Shown here: piece after piece, positions 1-9,004 of the stretch
Layout: the number at the start of each line of letters is the position of its first letter
Numbering within the stretch: the stretch's first letter is position 1
Source: G963662675 sp963662675
Lineage (GTDB): Bacteria > Bacteroidota > Bacteroidia > Bacteroidales > Prolixibacteraceae
Direction: 5' to 3'
DNA: 64,000 nucleotides
Assembly (NCBI GenBank): GCA_963662675.2
Contig: CAXXHP010000003.1
Coordinates: forward strand, 198,506 to 262,505
The notes under the pieces: model-generated
Seen by the model: only the letters and a program-made list of their open reading frames with translations
Told to the model about the DNA's origin: nothing
Databases searched by the model: none
Made by a program: the position numbers and the translations under genes

Positions 1-196
1 CTAGGTAATCATCTACCCAATCTTCGTAACGATCAAGAAACTCGTCACAATCTTTTATTTCTTCACTTTTGTATTCAATTCCATTGGCACCCGATTCCGG
101 AGTTTCTGTTGTTTGCTCACTATTACTAGTTTGACTGCCACCACAAGCGGCTAGAATTCCAAACAAGAGCAAGAATGCGACATTAATTTTTTTCAT
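1..196 (-). CDS. Small lipoprotein, C-terminus outside window
   Basis: The first 65 codons are visible and run off the left edge. The N-terminus is a lipoprotein signal: two lysines after the initiator, a hydrophobic stretch, then the lipobox-like LAAC, so the cysteine near residue 19 is the likely lipidated residue. After it comes a low-complexity Ser/Thr/Glu linker and an acidic segment containing CDEFLDRYEDWVDDYL. It is probably attached to a membrane facing the periplasm. No family is recognised and the function is unknown. The start is the only ATG preceding the signal sequence. Confidence 0.7.
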   Translation of the reverse strand, partial: MKKINVAFLLLFGILAACGGSQTSNSEQTTETPESGANGIEYKSEEIKDCDEFLDRYEDWVDDYL

Positions 197-699
197 AATG
201 TAGTATTTAAATGTGCTTGAAAATAAGATTATTAGCGTGTAAGTGTATTGTCGTTTCTTTTCCAGTATTGCAAGTTACCTAATCCAAGTAAAATATTTAC
301 CTGCCTATGTGTTTTATTTATGATAATTTGAAGTTGTCTTTAGTAGAGTCATTAAAAATATAACTCATTAAAAAATTCAATAGAATGTAATGTAGATATG
401 TAAGCGGAGTATCTGGTTAATTAATTATAGTCAAAATAATGTTTATTGATAAGGGCTTTGTTGTTGCTGTAAATTATTGTTAAGAAAAGTCTAATACGCC
501 CTGTAGTTAGGTGTTTTGGGTGCATTTTGTGTTTTAGTAGGTGAGCATATGTTTGTATAAAGCCTGATGGATCAATATGTTATAGGAAATGTTCTTGGCT
601 AAAACGCTCTTGTTAACAATTTGCTTTGTATGTTTTCTTCTATATTTATGTCCGAAAAAATCTAATCTATTCAAATAATCTAAAATTAAACCTAATATT
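197..699. other. Intergenic region, no gene seen
   Basis: AT-rich stretch between a divergent lipoprotein gene and the symporter operon. It should hold promoters for both directions, but I could not assign a convincing -33/-7 pair. No structured RNA or repeat was seen. Confidence 0.5.
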
Positions 700-1449
700 A
701 TGGATGATTCCAAAAATGAATTCCACATTAGTTTCTTTAGACCTTCTACAGAGCATGCCCGGATAAACCGGAACATGGTTGGGTGGCTTGTTTTGATATG
801 GGCGGTTGCAATATTTGGGTTTCAGATTGCACTTTATGTATTGGAGGAACCGACACCAGAGCCAGTTTTTGAAAAGTTCGAAAGTTCATGGACAAAAGTG
901 AAAAGCAATCAGGCAACAGATGCTGAAATGCAAGATTTTTCGTACGCTTCATTGTCTGTGCTTAGCAAGGTATTTATTGATACGGAAGATAAGACAGCTT
1001 TAAGTAACGCTTTAAGTTGGAGCGTGTATCAGTTGGCTGGATCTACACAAGGAGAAGTGCTGGCAGCAATACAAGCTTTTGAAACAAGTGCGGCAACAAT
1101 TACTGATATTACTGATGAAAGCTACCAACAACAGAAAAAAGAACTAAGCCAACTTGTTTCGCCTATTATTGGTTTGTCATCAAACGATGTACGGACAACA
1201 ATTCTGCCTCTTGCGTTAGAATCATCCTCAGTTTATGAGTTTTCAGAAAAAAATAAAAGTATTGTTGAGCAAGCAATGTCAACTTATCTGATCCATAATC
1301 AGTCAGTACTTACTGACACGCAATTTCTTGGATTCCCATTCCATTATTTTTACACAGCCGTATTTCTATTGATTCTATTTATCGGATTGTGTCTGATTTA
1401 TTGTATCCGAACGGATGGAATTAATGCCAAATTTAATATTGCAGACTAA
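700..1449 (+). CDS. Symporter small subunit, DUF4212-like, with a large insert
   Basis: Likely the small membrane subunit that partners the SSS-family permease starting 30 bases downstream. The N-terminus (HARINRNMVGWLVLIWAVAIFGF) and C-terminus (FLGFPFHYFYTAVFLL, then LIYCIRTDG) resemble the two ends of DUF4212 subunits. Those are normally about 80-90 residues with two closely spaced membrane segments. Here the protein is 249 residues, and the segments near 28-48 and 217-237 are separated by about 165 mostly hydrophilic residues. With both termini inside, this insert would lie in the periplasm. Assignment rests on the end motifs and the neighbour. The insert itself is not recognised. Confidence 0.7.
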   Translation: MDDSKNEFHISFFRPSTEHARINRNMVGWLVLIWAVAIFGFQIALYVLEEPTPEPVFEKFESSWTKVKSNQATDAEMQDFSYASLSVLSKVFIDTEDKTALSNALSWSVYQLAGSTQGEVLAAIQAFETSAATITDITDESYQQQKKELSQLVSPIIGLSSNDVRTTILPLALESSSVYEFSEKNKSIVEQAMSTYLIHNQSVLTDTQFLGFPFHYFYTAVFLLILFIGLCLIYCIRTDGINAKFNIAD

Positions 1450-1479
1450 GCCAAAACTGATAAATAAAAGAACATAACT

Positions 1480-3150
1480 ATGAAAAAATTTATATTACCC
1501 TCAATACTATTAATGATTCCTTTTTTATCGCGAGCGGCAACTGCATCAACTGCGCTTGAAGGCGGGTTTAAGGTGGGACCAGCCATCATTTTAATTACCA
1601 TACTTTCTCTTTTTGTTTTGGTAGGGATCATGTTCCGGGCAAAAGATACGACTGACTTTTATGCAGCAGGCCGTGGAATCTCAAAAATCGGATCAGGTAT
1701 GGCCATTGCATCCAACTGGATGAGTGCTGCCTCCTTTTTGGGGATGGCTGCATTGATGTATGGTTCTGGTTACCACGGACTATCATATGTGGTTGGATGG
1801 ACCGGTGGTTACGTATTGCTATTAATATTAATGGCCGGACAGATTCGTAAATATGGAAAATATACGGCAGCTGACTTTATTGGCGATCGCTACTATTCTC
1901 AAACATTGCGGGCTGTTGGTGCAATTATCGCCATCTTTATCTCAATATCTTATTGCGTTGGGCAATTTGGAGGTATTGGGCTATTGTTCAAGTGGATTTT
2001 AGGAATACCCTATGGCTGGTCTGTTGTTATTGGTGGGTCTGTGGTATTGACCTACACATTAATCTCAGGGATGTTAGGTGTTACAAAAAACATGCAAATT
2101 CAGTACGTTATCATCATTGTTTCCTTTATCATCCCTCTATTTATATTGACCTACAAGTTTGACTATTTCTGGCTGTTACCACAGATGGGATATGGTTCTG
2201 TTGTTTCTGATATTGTTACCGGGATACCATTGGCTGATACCAACCAGTTACTCAATTCCTTTGGACATGAATATGCTATGGTGCCTGCGCCTGAATATGC
2301 GATGCCTTGGGATCCGGCCACAGGACAAACCTTTTTCCAGTGGATGGCCATTGCTTTCTCATTAATGGTAGGTACTGCCGGATTACCTCATGTCATTCAA
2401 CGGTTTTATGTGGTGCCTAAGGCCAGAGATGCACGTTGGTCAGTGGTTTGGGGATTGTTCTTCATTTGTATTCTTTATTGGAGTGCCCCAGTCTATGCGG
2501 CATTCGGGAAAATCCTTTCTGTTAATCCTGAAATTGGAACTCTTTCAAAAGATGCGATTGTTGTTTATACTGCTCAGCTTGGAAGTATTCATCCACTTAT
2601 TGTTGGCTTGCTTGCTGCGGGGGGGGTGTCTGCTGCATTTTCAACGGTGTCTGGCTTATTGGTCGCAGGTTCGTCTGCTTTTGCTCATGACTTGTATGTG
2701 AAAGTGATTAATCCACTGGCATCACCCAAAAGGCAGTTGTTGTTTGCTCGTTTGGGAACTGTTCTTATGGCGATTATAGTAACGCTAATAGCTTTACTTG
2801 ATCTGGCACTTATTGGGCAATTGGTTGCAGTAGCATTCTCATTGGCAGGTTGTACTATCTTCCCATTATTTTTACTAGGTATCTGGTGGAGTGGTTCAAA
2901 TAAACAGGGAGCTATTGCCGGTCTTATTGCTGGAGGTTTAGTTTCATTGATATCAATCACTTATTTCATTGCAGGGAAACAAGGAGTAATGCTTCCGGCG
3001 CACGATTTTATAAGTTATTGGCTCGAGGCATGGTATTTTGCATGGATTGGTGCTCCTTTAGCAATTATTGTTAATATTGTGGTTTCAAAACTTACAAAAG
3101 AAACACCTGCTGAAATTAGAAAATTCTTAATTGAGACAGTACACTCTTAA
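1480..3150 (+). CDS. Sodium:solute symporter (SSS family, ActP/VC_2705-like)
   Basis: Inner-membrane cation-coupled transporter, 556 residues with about 13 hydrophobic segments. The stretch DFYAAGRGISKIGSGMAIAS followed by SAASFLGMAALMYGSGY is the family signature shared with acetate permease ActP. AAGGVSAAFSTVSGLLVAGSSAFAHDLY near residues 377-404 is the conserved segment around TM8-TM9. Members encoded beside a DUF4212 subunit are often annotated as acetate or other monocarboxylate transporters, but substrate cannot be read from sequence. The stop and the next start overlap as TAATG, so the downstream TPR gene is probably translationally coupled. Confidence 0.88.
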   Translation: MKKFILPSILLMIPFLSRAATASTALEGGFKVGPAIILITILSLFVLVGIMFRAKDTTDFYAAGRGISKIGSGMAIASNWMSAASFLGMAALMYGSGYHGLSYVVGWTGGYVLLLILMAGQIRKYGKYTAADFIGDRYYSQTLRAVGAIIAIFISISYCVGQFGGIGLLFKWILGIPYGWSVVIGGSVVLTYTLISGMLGVTKNMQIQYVIIIVSFIIPLFILTYKFDYFWLLPQMGYGSVVSDIVTGIPLADTNQLLNSFGHEYAMVPAPEYAMPWDPATGQTFFQWMAIAFSLMVGTAGLPHVIQRFYVVPKARDARWSVVWGLFFICILYWSAPVYAAFGKILSVNPEIGTLSKDAIVVYTAQLGSIHPLIVGLLAAGGVSAAFSTVSGLLVAGSSAFAHDLYVKVINPLASPKRQLLFARLGTVLMAIIVTLIALLDLALIGQLVAVAFSLAGCTIFPLFLLGIWWSGSNKQGAIAGLIAGGLVSLISITYFIAGKQGVMLPAHDFISYWLEAWYFAWIGAPLAIIVNIVVSKLTKETPAEIRKFLIETVHS

Positions 3151-3935
3151 TGACATTATTTAAAGATAAAAAAGTAAGAACGCTCATTTTAATTATGGGC
3201 GTTCTTGTTGCTGTTGGACTCATGGTATCGCGTAGCTATTATCAGTCAATAAATGACTCGTATGACCCGAGGGTAGTTCCGGCAAAGAAACTATATTCGG
3301 AATACAATACATTGGCTGAGGGGAATGATTTTGAAGACGTTTTTCTATTGTTAGATTCCATTGAAACGATCTATAATAGATATCCTCATTATAAAAATTC
3401 ATACGAGGTTGGAGTTCTTTATAATAATAGGGCTGCCGTTTTACTTACTTTGGGCATGTACAAAGACAGTATTCTTATTCGCTCAAAATATTTAAATAAC
3501 CTTTCGGCTGATACTCTCTTTTATATGGCACAATCAGCTGTTGATAAGAGTATTCATATGTACGAAGCATGGATGGAGAAGTATGAGCAGGTTGATGAGT
3601 CTGGATTGGACGCTCTTCTACATGAGGATTTTAAGATTGGACTTGAGGGCTATTCTGCTGAGGAAATCTCCGAGTTTGAAAAACGAAGATTAACCGAAAT
3701 TCAAGATGCACAAACTGAGAACTTGCGACGTTTGTCGGTAAGCTACACAAACAAGGGCATTATTTTTCGCAATAGTGAGCAGTATGAATTAGCCGTTGAG
3801 CAGTACAAAAAGGCGATTGATTTATGGGATCAGAATATGACTGCGCAAAACAATTTAAATGTTCTGCTAGGCAGGCCGCTTGAAAAGCAGACTATGCTTG
3901 AAAAGCTATTCCCGCCTGAAAAGGGAATAAAATAA
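3150..3935 (+). CDS. Membrane-anchored TPR protein
   Basis: A 261-residue protein with one N-terminal membrane segment (residues about 10-30) and a long helical periplasmic region. Near residues 195-240 a TPR-like repeat is visible (YTNKGIIFRNSEQYELAVEQ, then YKKAIDLWDQN). The start overlaps the stop of the symporter gene by one base. Its position between an inner-membrane symporter and an outer-membrane barrel suggests a scaffold or accessory role in the same uptake system. That role is inference; the family is not recognised. Confidence 0.75.
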   Translation: MTLFKDKKVRTLILIMGVLVAVGLMVSRSYYQSINDSYDPRVVPAKKLYSEYNTLAEGNDFEDVFLLLDSIETIYNRYPHYKNSYEVGVLYNNRAAVLLTLGMYKDSILIRSKYLNNLSADTLFYMAQSAVDKSIHMYEAWMEKYEQVDESGLDALLHEDFKIGLEGYSAEEISEFEKRRLTEIQDAQTENLRRLSVSYTNKGIIFRNSEQYELAVEQYKKAIDLWDQNMTAQNNLNVLLGRPLEKQTMLEKLFPPEKGIK

Positions 3936-3966
3936 AAGGTAAGAAATTACGAACATTATCTAGATT

Positions 3967-5238
3967 ATGAAAAAATTACTATTGATTATGTTGGCTGTTT
4001 GTCAGGTTTTTATGGCTAACAGTCAGGAAAAAGAACCCAGTGAGAAATTTGGAATCACGTTTTCAGGATTTGTGAAGAATGATTTTTTCTGGGACTCCAG
4101 ACAAACCGTTTCAGCTCGGGAGGGCCATTTTTTATTGTGGCCTTCGGCTAAATCACCAGATGCCCTTGGGAATGATATTAACGAAAAGTCGAACCTTAAT
4201 ATGTTGTCCATTCAAAGTCGTTTGAAAGGTTCAATTAGTGGGCCTGATGCCTTTGGAGCAAAAACTTCTGGTGTTATTGAAGGAGACTTTTTTGCACAGG
4301 CAAATGACAACATTAATTTGTTGCGTTTACGACATGCTTTCTTAAAACTAAGTTGGGAGAATACGGAACTAATTACAGGCCAATATTGGAACCCATTGTT
4401 TGTAACAGGTTGCTATCCGGGAACAGTTTCTTTTAATACAGGAACGCCTTTTCAATCGTTTGCCAGAAACCCACAAATTCGGGTAACCCAAAGTTTGGGT
4501 AGCTTCAAGGTAATTGGAGCTCTTTTGTCACAACGGGACTTTGCCAGCCGTGGCCCAGCAGGGGTGACATCTAGTTATTTGCGTAATTCAGGTATGCCCG
4601 ATATGCATCTACAGCTTCAATTTACGACTACAGATGCACAATCAGGGAATAGCCTCTTTGCAGGTGTTGGCCTAGCCTATAAGACCTTAGTGCCACGGCT
4701 ATCATCTACCCCCGGAATTGATGTAACCTATCAGGTTGATGAGAGTGTGAGTAGCATGGCAGCGATTGCCTACACAACGATTAAAATAAACCCAATTACG
4801 ATAAAATTACAAGGTCGTTATGGAGAGAATATTCCCGATGTGCTTACAATTAGTGGTTTTGCAGTGAAAGAGATTACGAATGCAACAACTGGAGAACAGA
4901 GTTATACGCCATTGAAAAACTCATCATTTTGGGCTGATATTCAAACGAATGGTTCGAAGTTTAATGTGGGTGTTTTTGCAGGTGTGTTGAATAATTTGGG
5001 CACTAAAGAGTCCATGTCATCTGCATCAAACAGTGTGTATGGACTGGGAACAAATATTGAATCGCTCGTACGAATTTCTCCTAGAGCAGTATTGAATTCA
5101 GGCAAAGTAAGATTTGCATTTGAACTTGAGTATACCTCTGCTGCTTATGGTAGCGATTACGATGTGAATTATATGCCGTCAGAAACGACAACCGTTGCCA
5201 ACATTCGAACTTTATTTAGTACCTACTATATGTTCTAA
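3967..5238 (+). CDS. Porin-like outer-membrane beta-barrel protein
   Basis: A 423-residue protein with a cleavable signal peptide (cut probably after MANS, before QEKEP), alternating amphipathic strands throughout, and a C-terminal phenylalanine in the motif TLFSTYYMF, as expected for outer-membrane barrels. The repeated short strands (LRLRHAFLKLSW, ELITGQYWNPLF) resemble DcaP/porin-type channels of Bacteroidota. It is last in the symporter operon and is followed by a strong terminator. A reasonable inference is that it carries the symporter substrate across the outer membrane. Confidence 0.75.
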   Translation: MKKLLLIMLAVCQVFMANSQEKEPSEKFGITFSGFVKNDFFWDSRQTVSAREGHFLLWPSAKSPDALGNDINEKSNLNMLSIQSRLKGSISGPDAFGAKTSGVIEGDFFAQANDNINLLRLRHAFLKLSWENTELITGQYWNPLFVTGCYPGTVSFNTGTPFQSFARNPQIRVTQSLGSFKVIGALLSQRDFASRGPAGVTSSYLRNSGMPDMHLQLQFTTTDAQSGNSLFAGVGLAYKTLVPRLSSTPGIDVTYQVDESVSSMAAIAYTTIKINPITIKLQGRYGENIPDVLTISGFAVKEITNATTGEQSYTPLKNSSFWADIQTNGSKFNVGVFAGVLNNLGTKESMSSASNSVYGLGTNIESLVRISPRAVLNSGKVRFAFELEYTSAAYGSDYDVNYMPSETTTVANIRTLFSTYYMF

Positions 5239-5263
5239 TCGCAAGGAAATCTAATAATTACAG

Positions 5264-5295
5264 AAAGCCTCTTCGTTTATTTACAGAGGCTTTTT
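5264..5295 (+). terminator. Rho-independent terminator of the symporter operon
   Basis: Perfect 9-bp stem AAAGCCTCT/AGAGGCTTT with a 12-base loop, followed by a run of T. It ends the four-gene operon 26 bases after the porin stop. Confidence 0.85.
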
Positions 5296-5324
5296 GTATA
5301 TTTATTGGATTACACATTTTTTCT

Positions 5325-6071
5325 ATGAAACTGGCTATTATCTCTGATATTCATGAAGATGTTGTTAGCCTGAAAGAGGCCTTATATAAGATCGAAAAAG
5401 CAGGTTGTGATGAGATTGTTTGCTTAGGGGATATCTCCGGGTTTAGTATTCCACATAGCCACTATTTTGATACACGGAATGCTCATGAATGCTTACGAAT
5501 TGTTCGGGAGAATTGCAGTGCTATTTTACTGGGGAATCATGATTTGAATGCCGCAAAAAGTTTTTCTAAATATTGTCCCGATTTTGAATATCCTGAAAAT
5601 TGGTATTCCATGGACTATCACGAACGCAAAGCATTTTCTGAAAATAAACTTTGGTTGTATGAGCGCAATGAGCTAGATCCATTATACACACATGCGGATA
5701 TAGAATACTTACAGACCCTTTCTGAAATTTATATTCTTCAACAACCTGATCAGAAGATATTGTTTTCACATTACATTTTTCCAAACATGGCAGGCCTTTT
5801 ACAGGGTTTTTATTACTCTGCACATGAATACAAAAGACATTTCGAATTTATGGATAAGTTTGATTGTCGATACAGCTTTTCAGGTCATCTGCATCCCAAA
5901 GGACTTTACGTTGCTACACAATATGGAATTGTCGAAAAGGGTTTCAATCGACAATATATATTGAATGAGAAAGCTAACATTATTGTCCCTCCTGTTACAG
6001 GGAAAAAGATTGGAAATGGTTTTTGTATATTTGATACGGATGCCGGTTGGGTAAAGGCTTTGAGAATATAA
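5325..6071 (+). CDS. Calcineurin-like metallophosphoesterase
   Basis: Soluble 248-residue phosphoesterase with all metal-binding blocks of the calcineurin-like fold: DIHED near residue 9, GDISGF near 36, GNHDLN near 69, SHYIF near 150, and GHLHPKG near 190. Two metal ions should be bound by these Asp/His/Asn residues. Substrate is unknown; relatives act on phosphodiesters or nucleotides. It starts 30 bases after the symporter terminator, so it probably has its own promoter, with no obvious partner downstream. Confidence 0.85.
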   Translation: MKLAIISDIHEDVVSLKEALYKIEKAGCDEIVCLGDISGFSIPHSHYFDTRNAHECLRIVRENCSAILLGNHDLNAAKSFSKYCPDFEYPENWYSMDYHERKAFSENKLWLYERNELDPLYTHADIEYLQTLSEIYILQQPDQKILFSHYIFPNMAGLLQGFYYSAHEYKRHFEFMDKFDCRYSFSGHLHPKGLYVATQYGIVEKGFNRQYILNEKANIIVPPVTGKKIGNGFCIFDTDAGWVKALRI

Positions 6072-6169
6072 TTGAGAGAACTGAAACCCAAATGCTGGAA
6101 TAATTGATCAGATATTAGTGTCTTCATTTATCAAACTATAAGATTGAAAAAATCTAATTGAGACAATCC

Positions 6170-8677
6170 ATGTCAACAGAAATTAACTACAAATTTTACC
6201 TGCGCATCGTTCTTCCTTCGGTTTTGGCGATTGCTCTATTTGTTATATCCATTTTTGCTATAATCATTCCCACTTTTGAAGAGAATATGCTTGAGCGTAA
6301 AAAGGAAATGATAGGTGAACTTACCAACGCAGCATGGAGTGTTTTAGATGAATACCAGCTGAAAGTGGAAAGTGGAAGTATTTCCTTGAATGATGCCCAA
6401 AAACAAGCGGCTGGGGTGATCGAGTTGATGCGATATGGCAGTGAATGGAATGATTATTTTTGGATCATCGACTCGCATTCCTACATGGTAATGCATCCTT
6501 TTCGTCCTGAATTAAATGGAACAGACCTGAGTAGTTATGAAGATCCAGAAGGGACTTTGCTTTTTTCAGAAGCTGTGGAAATGGCAAATAATAATGGAGA
6601 GGGATACATTCAATATATTTGGCAATGGAAAAATGATACGACACGAGTCGGACCAAAACTCACCTATGTAAAAGCTTATCCCCAATGGAGCTGGATAATT
6701 GGGACTGGCGTTTATCTCGAAGACGTGCAGCTTGAAATAGCCTCATTAAAGCAGCGTTTGTTGCGAATTTCTTTACTTATCATTTCAGTCATTATAGCCA
6801 TGCTTGTGTATATGTTAAGGCAAAGCCTCATTATTGAGCGAAAGCGGAGGAATGCCGAAAATGATTTGAAATTATCGCAGCAAAAATACAAGTCACTTGT
6901 TGAAGCTTCAACCGAAGGAACGATCATGATGATGGGTGAAAAGATAATTTTTGCCAACATAAAAATGACAGAAATGATTGCTTCACCTTCTGTTGATTTA
7001 CAAAAGATGAAGTTTGAAGATATTTTTGATTTGGAATGGAAAACGGTGCTTGCACAGCTTACAGATCCGAATAAATCGGTTAATCTTGAAGCGAAGATGA
7101 AGGTAGAAGGAGACAATCTCCGGGAGGTGATCATCTCTGTGTCGAAGGTTGATTATGCTGGCGACAGTGGTTACATTGTGGTTGCAAAAAATGTGACCCG
7201 TCAGAAAAAACTGGAAAAAGGTTCGGACAAGTTGAGTCAGGAGTTACAAATTGCCCTTTCGCTGATGAACCAGCCTATACATTCTTTCATAAGGGAAATA
7301 ATTACCTGTGGCATATCTGCAACAATTCGCGAAGCCGCAGTATTAATGACCCGTAAAAACCATGATGTTATTTTTATTCAGCAGAATGATCAGATCATTG
7401 GCACTCTTAATGAGCGAGATTTGAAAGCGAGGGTATTGGCTTCCGGACTTTCAGATACTACCGAAGTTTCTGCTGTGATGACTTCCCCTGTAGTTAGTAT
7501 CTCAGATGATGCGCTCATGTACGAGGCACTTCTTCTTTTCAAGGGAAAAGACGTTTTACATCTTTTGGTGAATAATATTGGTGATGAAAATATCGGGATG
7601 ATCAGCTATTTTGATGTGCTTACCATGCAGCATAATTCACTTAATTATATGATTAAGGAAATTAAGGTTGCAGAGAATATTGAGACGCTTAGAAGTATTC
7701 ATGGCCGTATGCCTGTGTTGGTAAATGCCTTGCTTGAAACAGGAGATAAAACTGGTAATATTACGCATATAATTACTTCTTTGTCCGATGCACTTACTAC
7801 TCGTATTATAGAATTGACTGTTGAGAAACTTGGAATGGCACCCTGCGATTTTGCATTTATTGCACTGGGAAGTGAGGGGAGGCGAGAGCAAACTTTGTCA
7901 ACGGATCAGGATAATGCCATTGTCTTTGAAAATGTTAGCGGAAAGTTGTTGCAAGAGGCCTTTCAGTATTTCAGGAAGTTTGGCAAGGAGGTAAACACTA
8001 AGCTCAATCATATAGGTTTTCGTTTTTGTAAAGGGGAAATTATGGCCATGAACCCGAAATGGTCACAGCCTGTTGATATTTGGAAAGCCTATTTCACAGA
8101 CTGGATAAAAAGTAGCGATCCGCAGAGCATTATGGATAGCAGTATTTTTTTTGATTTGCGCTGCATTTATGGAAATTGTGATTTTGTAGATCAGCTGTTG
8201 GGGCATATTCATCATCAGGCTGATAATCAAGCGGTCTTTTTTCAGCACTTGGCAAACCCAATTATTAAGTTTAAATCGCGACTGAGCATGTTTGGGAATA
8301 TTGTGGGAGACAAGGAAGGTGGTGAAAGCAAGATAGTTGATATCAAGAAAATACAATTACCAATTGTTGGCTTCTCCAGAATTTATGCGTTAAAGCATAA
8401 GTTGCACGAAACCAATACGCTTGCTCGTATTGGTAAACTACATTCGCTGGGATTAATAAATAAAGAATTTTACGAGGAGTTGACACTTTCCTATGGTGTT
8501 CTTATGCAGTTGCGCTTGCGTTTTCAATCACAATCTGAATTAAATAATTTGAGCCCGGACAATATGGTTGATATTGGCCAGCTTACTTCCATTGAAGTGA
8601 GCACCTTGAAGAAAATCCTCTCAGTAATGGAGAACTTACAAACTCAAGTAAGTTTTGATTTCAAAGGAGGAGTTTGA
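6170..8677 (+). CDS. Cache-PAS-CBS-DUF294 nucleotidyltransferase sensor
   Basis: An 835-residue membrane protein. Order: membrane segment (about 15-35), periplasmic Cache-like sensor (about 40-185, with YFWIIDSHSYMVMHPF), second membrane segment (about 200-217), PAS-like domain (about 238-345), paired CBS domains (about 370-490), and a DUF294/GlnD-like nucleotidyltransferase (GSEGRREQTLSTDQDN, about 567-582) with its helical C-terminal partner. DUF294-CBS proteins usually accompany DUF4212/SSS symporters, as here. Usual versions carry a cyclic-nucleotide domain; this one has Cache and PAS instead. Catalytic G-S and D-x-D residues are present. I chose the ATG at 6170 over an in-frame TTG 12 bases earlier. 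Confidence 0.85.
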   Translation: MSTEINYKFYLRIVLPSVLAIALFVISIFAIIIPTFEENMLERKKEMIGELTNAAWSVLDEYQLKVESGSISLNDAQKQAAGVIELMRYGSEWNDYFWIIDSHSYMVMHPFRPELNGTDLSSYEDPEGTLLFSEAVEMANNNGEGYIQYIWQWKNDTTRVGPKLTYVKAYPQWSWIIGTGVYLEDVQLEIASLKQRLLRISLLIISVIIAMLVYMLRQSLIIERKRRNAENDLKLSQQKYKSLVEASTEGTIMMMGEKIIFANIKMTEMIASPSVDLQKMKFEDIFDLEWKTVLAQLTDPNKSVNLEAKMKVEGDNLREVIISVSKVDYAGDSGYIVVAKNVTRQKKLEKGSDKLSQELQIALSLMNQPIHSFIREIITCGISATIREAAVLMTRKNHDVIFIQQNDQIIGTLNERDLKARVLASGLSDTTEVSAVMTSPVVSISDDALMYEALLLFKGKDVLHLLVNNIGDENIGMISYFDVLTMQHNSLNYMIKEIKVAENIETLRSIHGRMPVLVNALLETGDKTGNITHIITSLSDALTTRIIELTVEKLGMAPCDFAFIALGSEGRREQTLSTDQDNAIVFENVSGKLLQEAFQYFRKFGKEVNTKLNHIGFRFCKGEIMAMNPKWSQPVDIWKAYFTDWIKSSDPQSIMDSSIFFDLRCIYGNCDFVDQLLGHIHHQADNQAVFFQHLANPIIKFKSRLSMFGNIVGDKEGGESKIVDIKKIQLPIVGFSRIYALKHKLHETNTLARIGKLHSLGLINKEFYEELTLSYGVLMQLRLRFQSQSELNNLSPDNMVDIGQLTSIEVSTLKKILSVMENLQTQVSFDFKGGV

Positions 8678-8714
8678 GAACATTTTAATGTAAATTGCGC
8701 CCAAAATTATTACC

Positions 8715-8972
8715 ATGCCACTTACAAATAATGATGTCCTAAAAAAGCTACGTGTTGCATTGAAATTGAAAGATGATGATATCATCGAGATTTTGATGTT
8801 ATCCGATTATAAAATCTCCAAAAGTGAATTGGGTGCATTCTTCCGAAAAATAGATCACCCAAATTTCAAGCCGCTTCAAGACCAGATTTTGCGCAAGTTT
8901 TTGAACGGACTGATCATTTATAAAAGGGGTCCGATGGAGAGAAAGCCTCCAATTCCTGATAATAACGATTAA
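8715..8972 (+). CDS. DUF1456 family protein (YehS-like, single repeat)
   Basis: An 85-residue soluble protein matching DUF1456: TNNDVLKKLRVALKLKDDDI, then the LSDYKISKSELGAFFRKIDHPNF block and LRKFLNGLIIYKRG. E. coli YehS is about 156 residues with two such repeats; here only one is present. The biochemical role of the family is unknown. It starts 37 bases after the DUF294 sensor and may share its transcript. It converges with the DEAD-box helicase gene 32 bases away. Confidence 0.82.
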   Translation: MPLTNNDVLKKLRVALKLKDDDIIEILMLSDYKISKSELGAFFRKIDHPNFKPLQDQILRKFLNGLIIYKRGPMERKPPIPDNND

Positions 8973-9004
8973 TCAAAAGAAAATTTCTACTATACGCAGA
9001 AAGG

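Noticed and set aside
6158..6169. TTG start for the Cache-PAS-CBS-DUF294 sensor
   Set aside because: An ATG four codons downstream gives a normal N-terminus.
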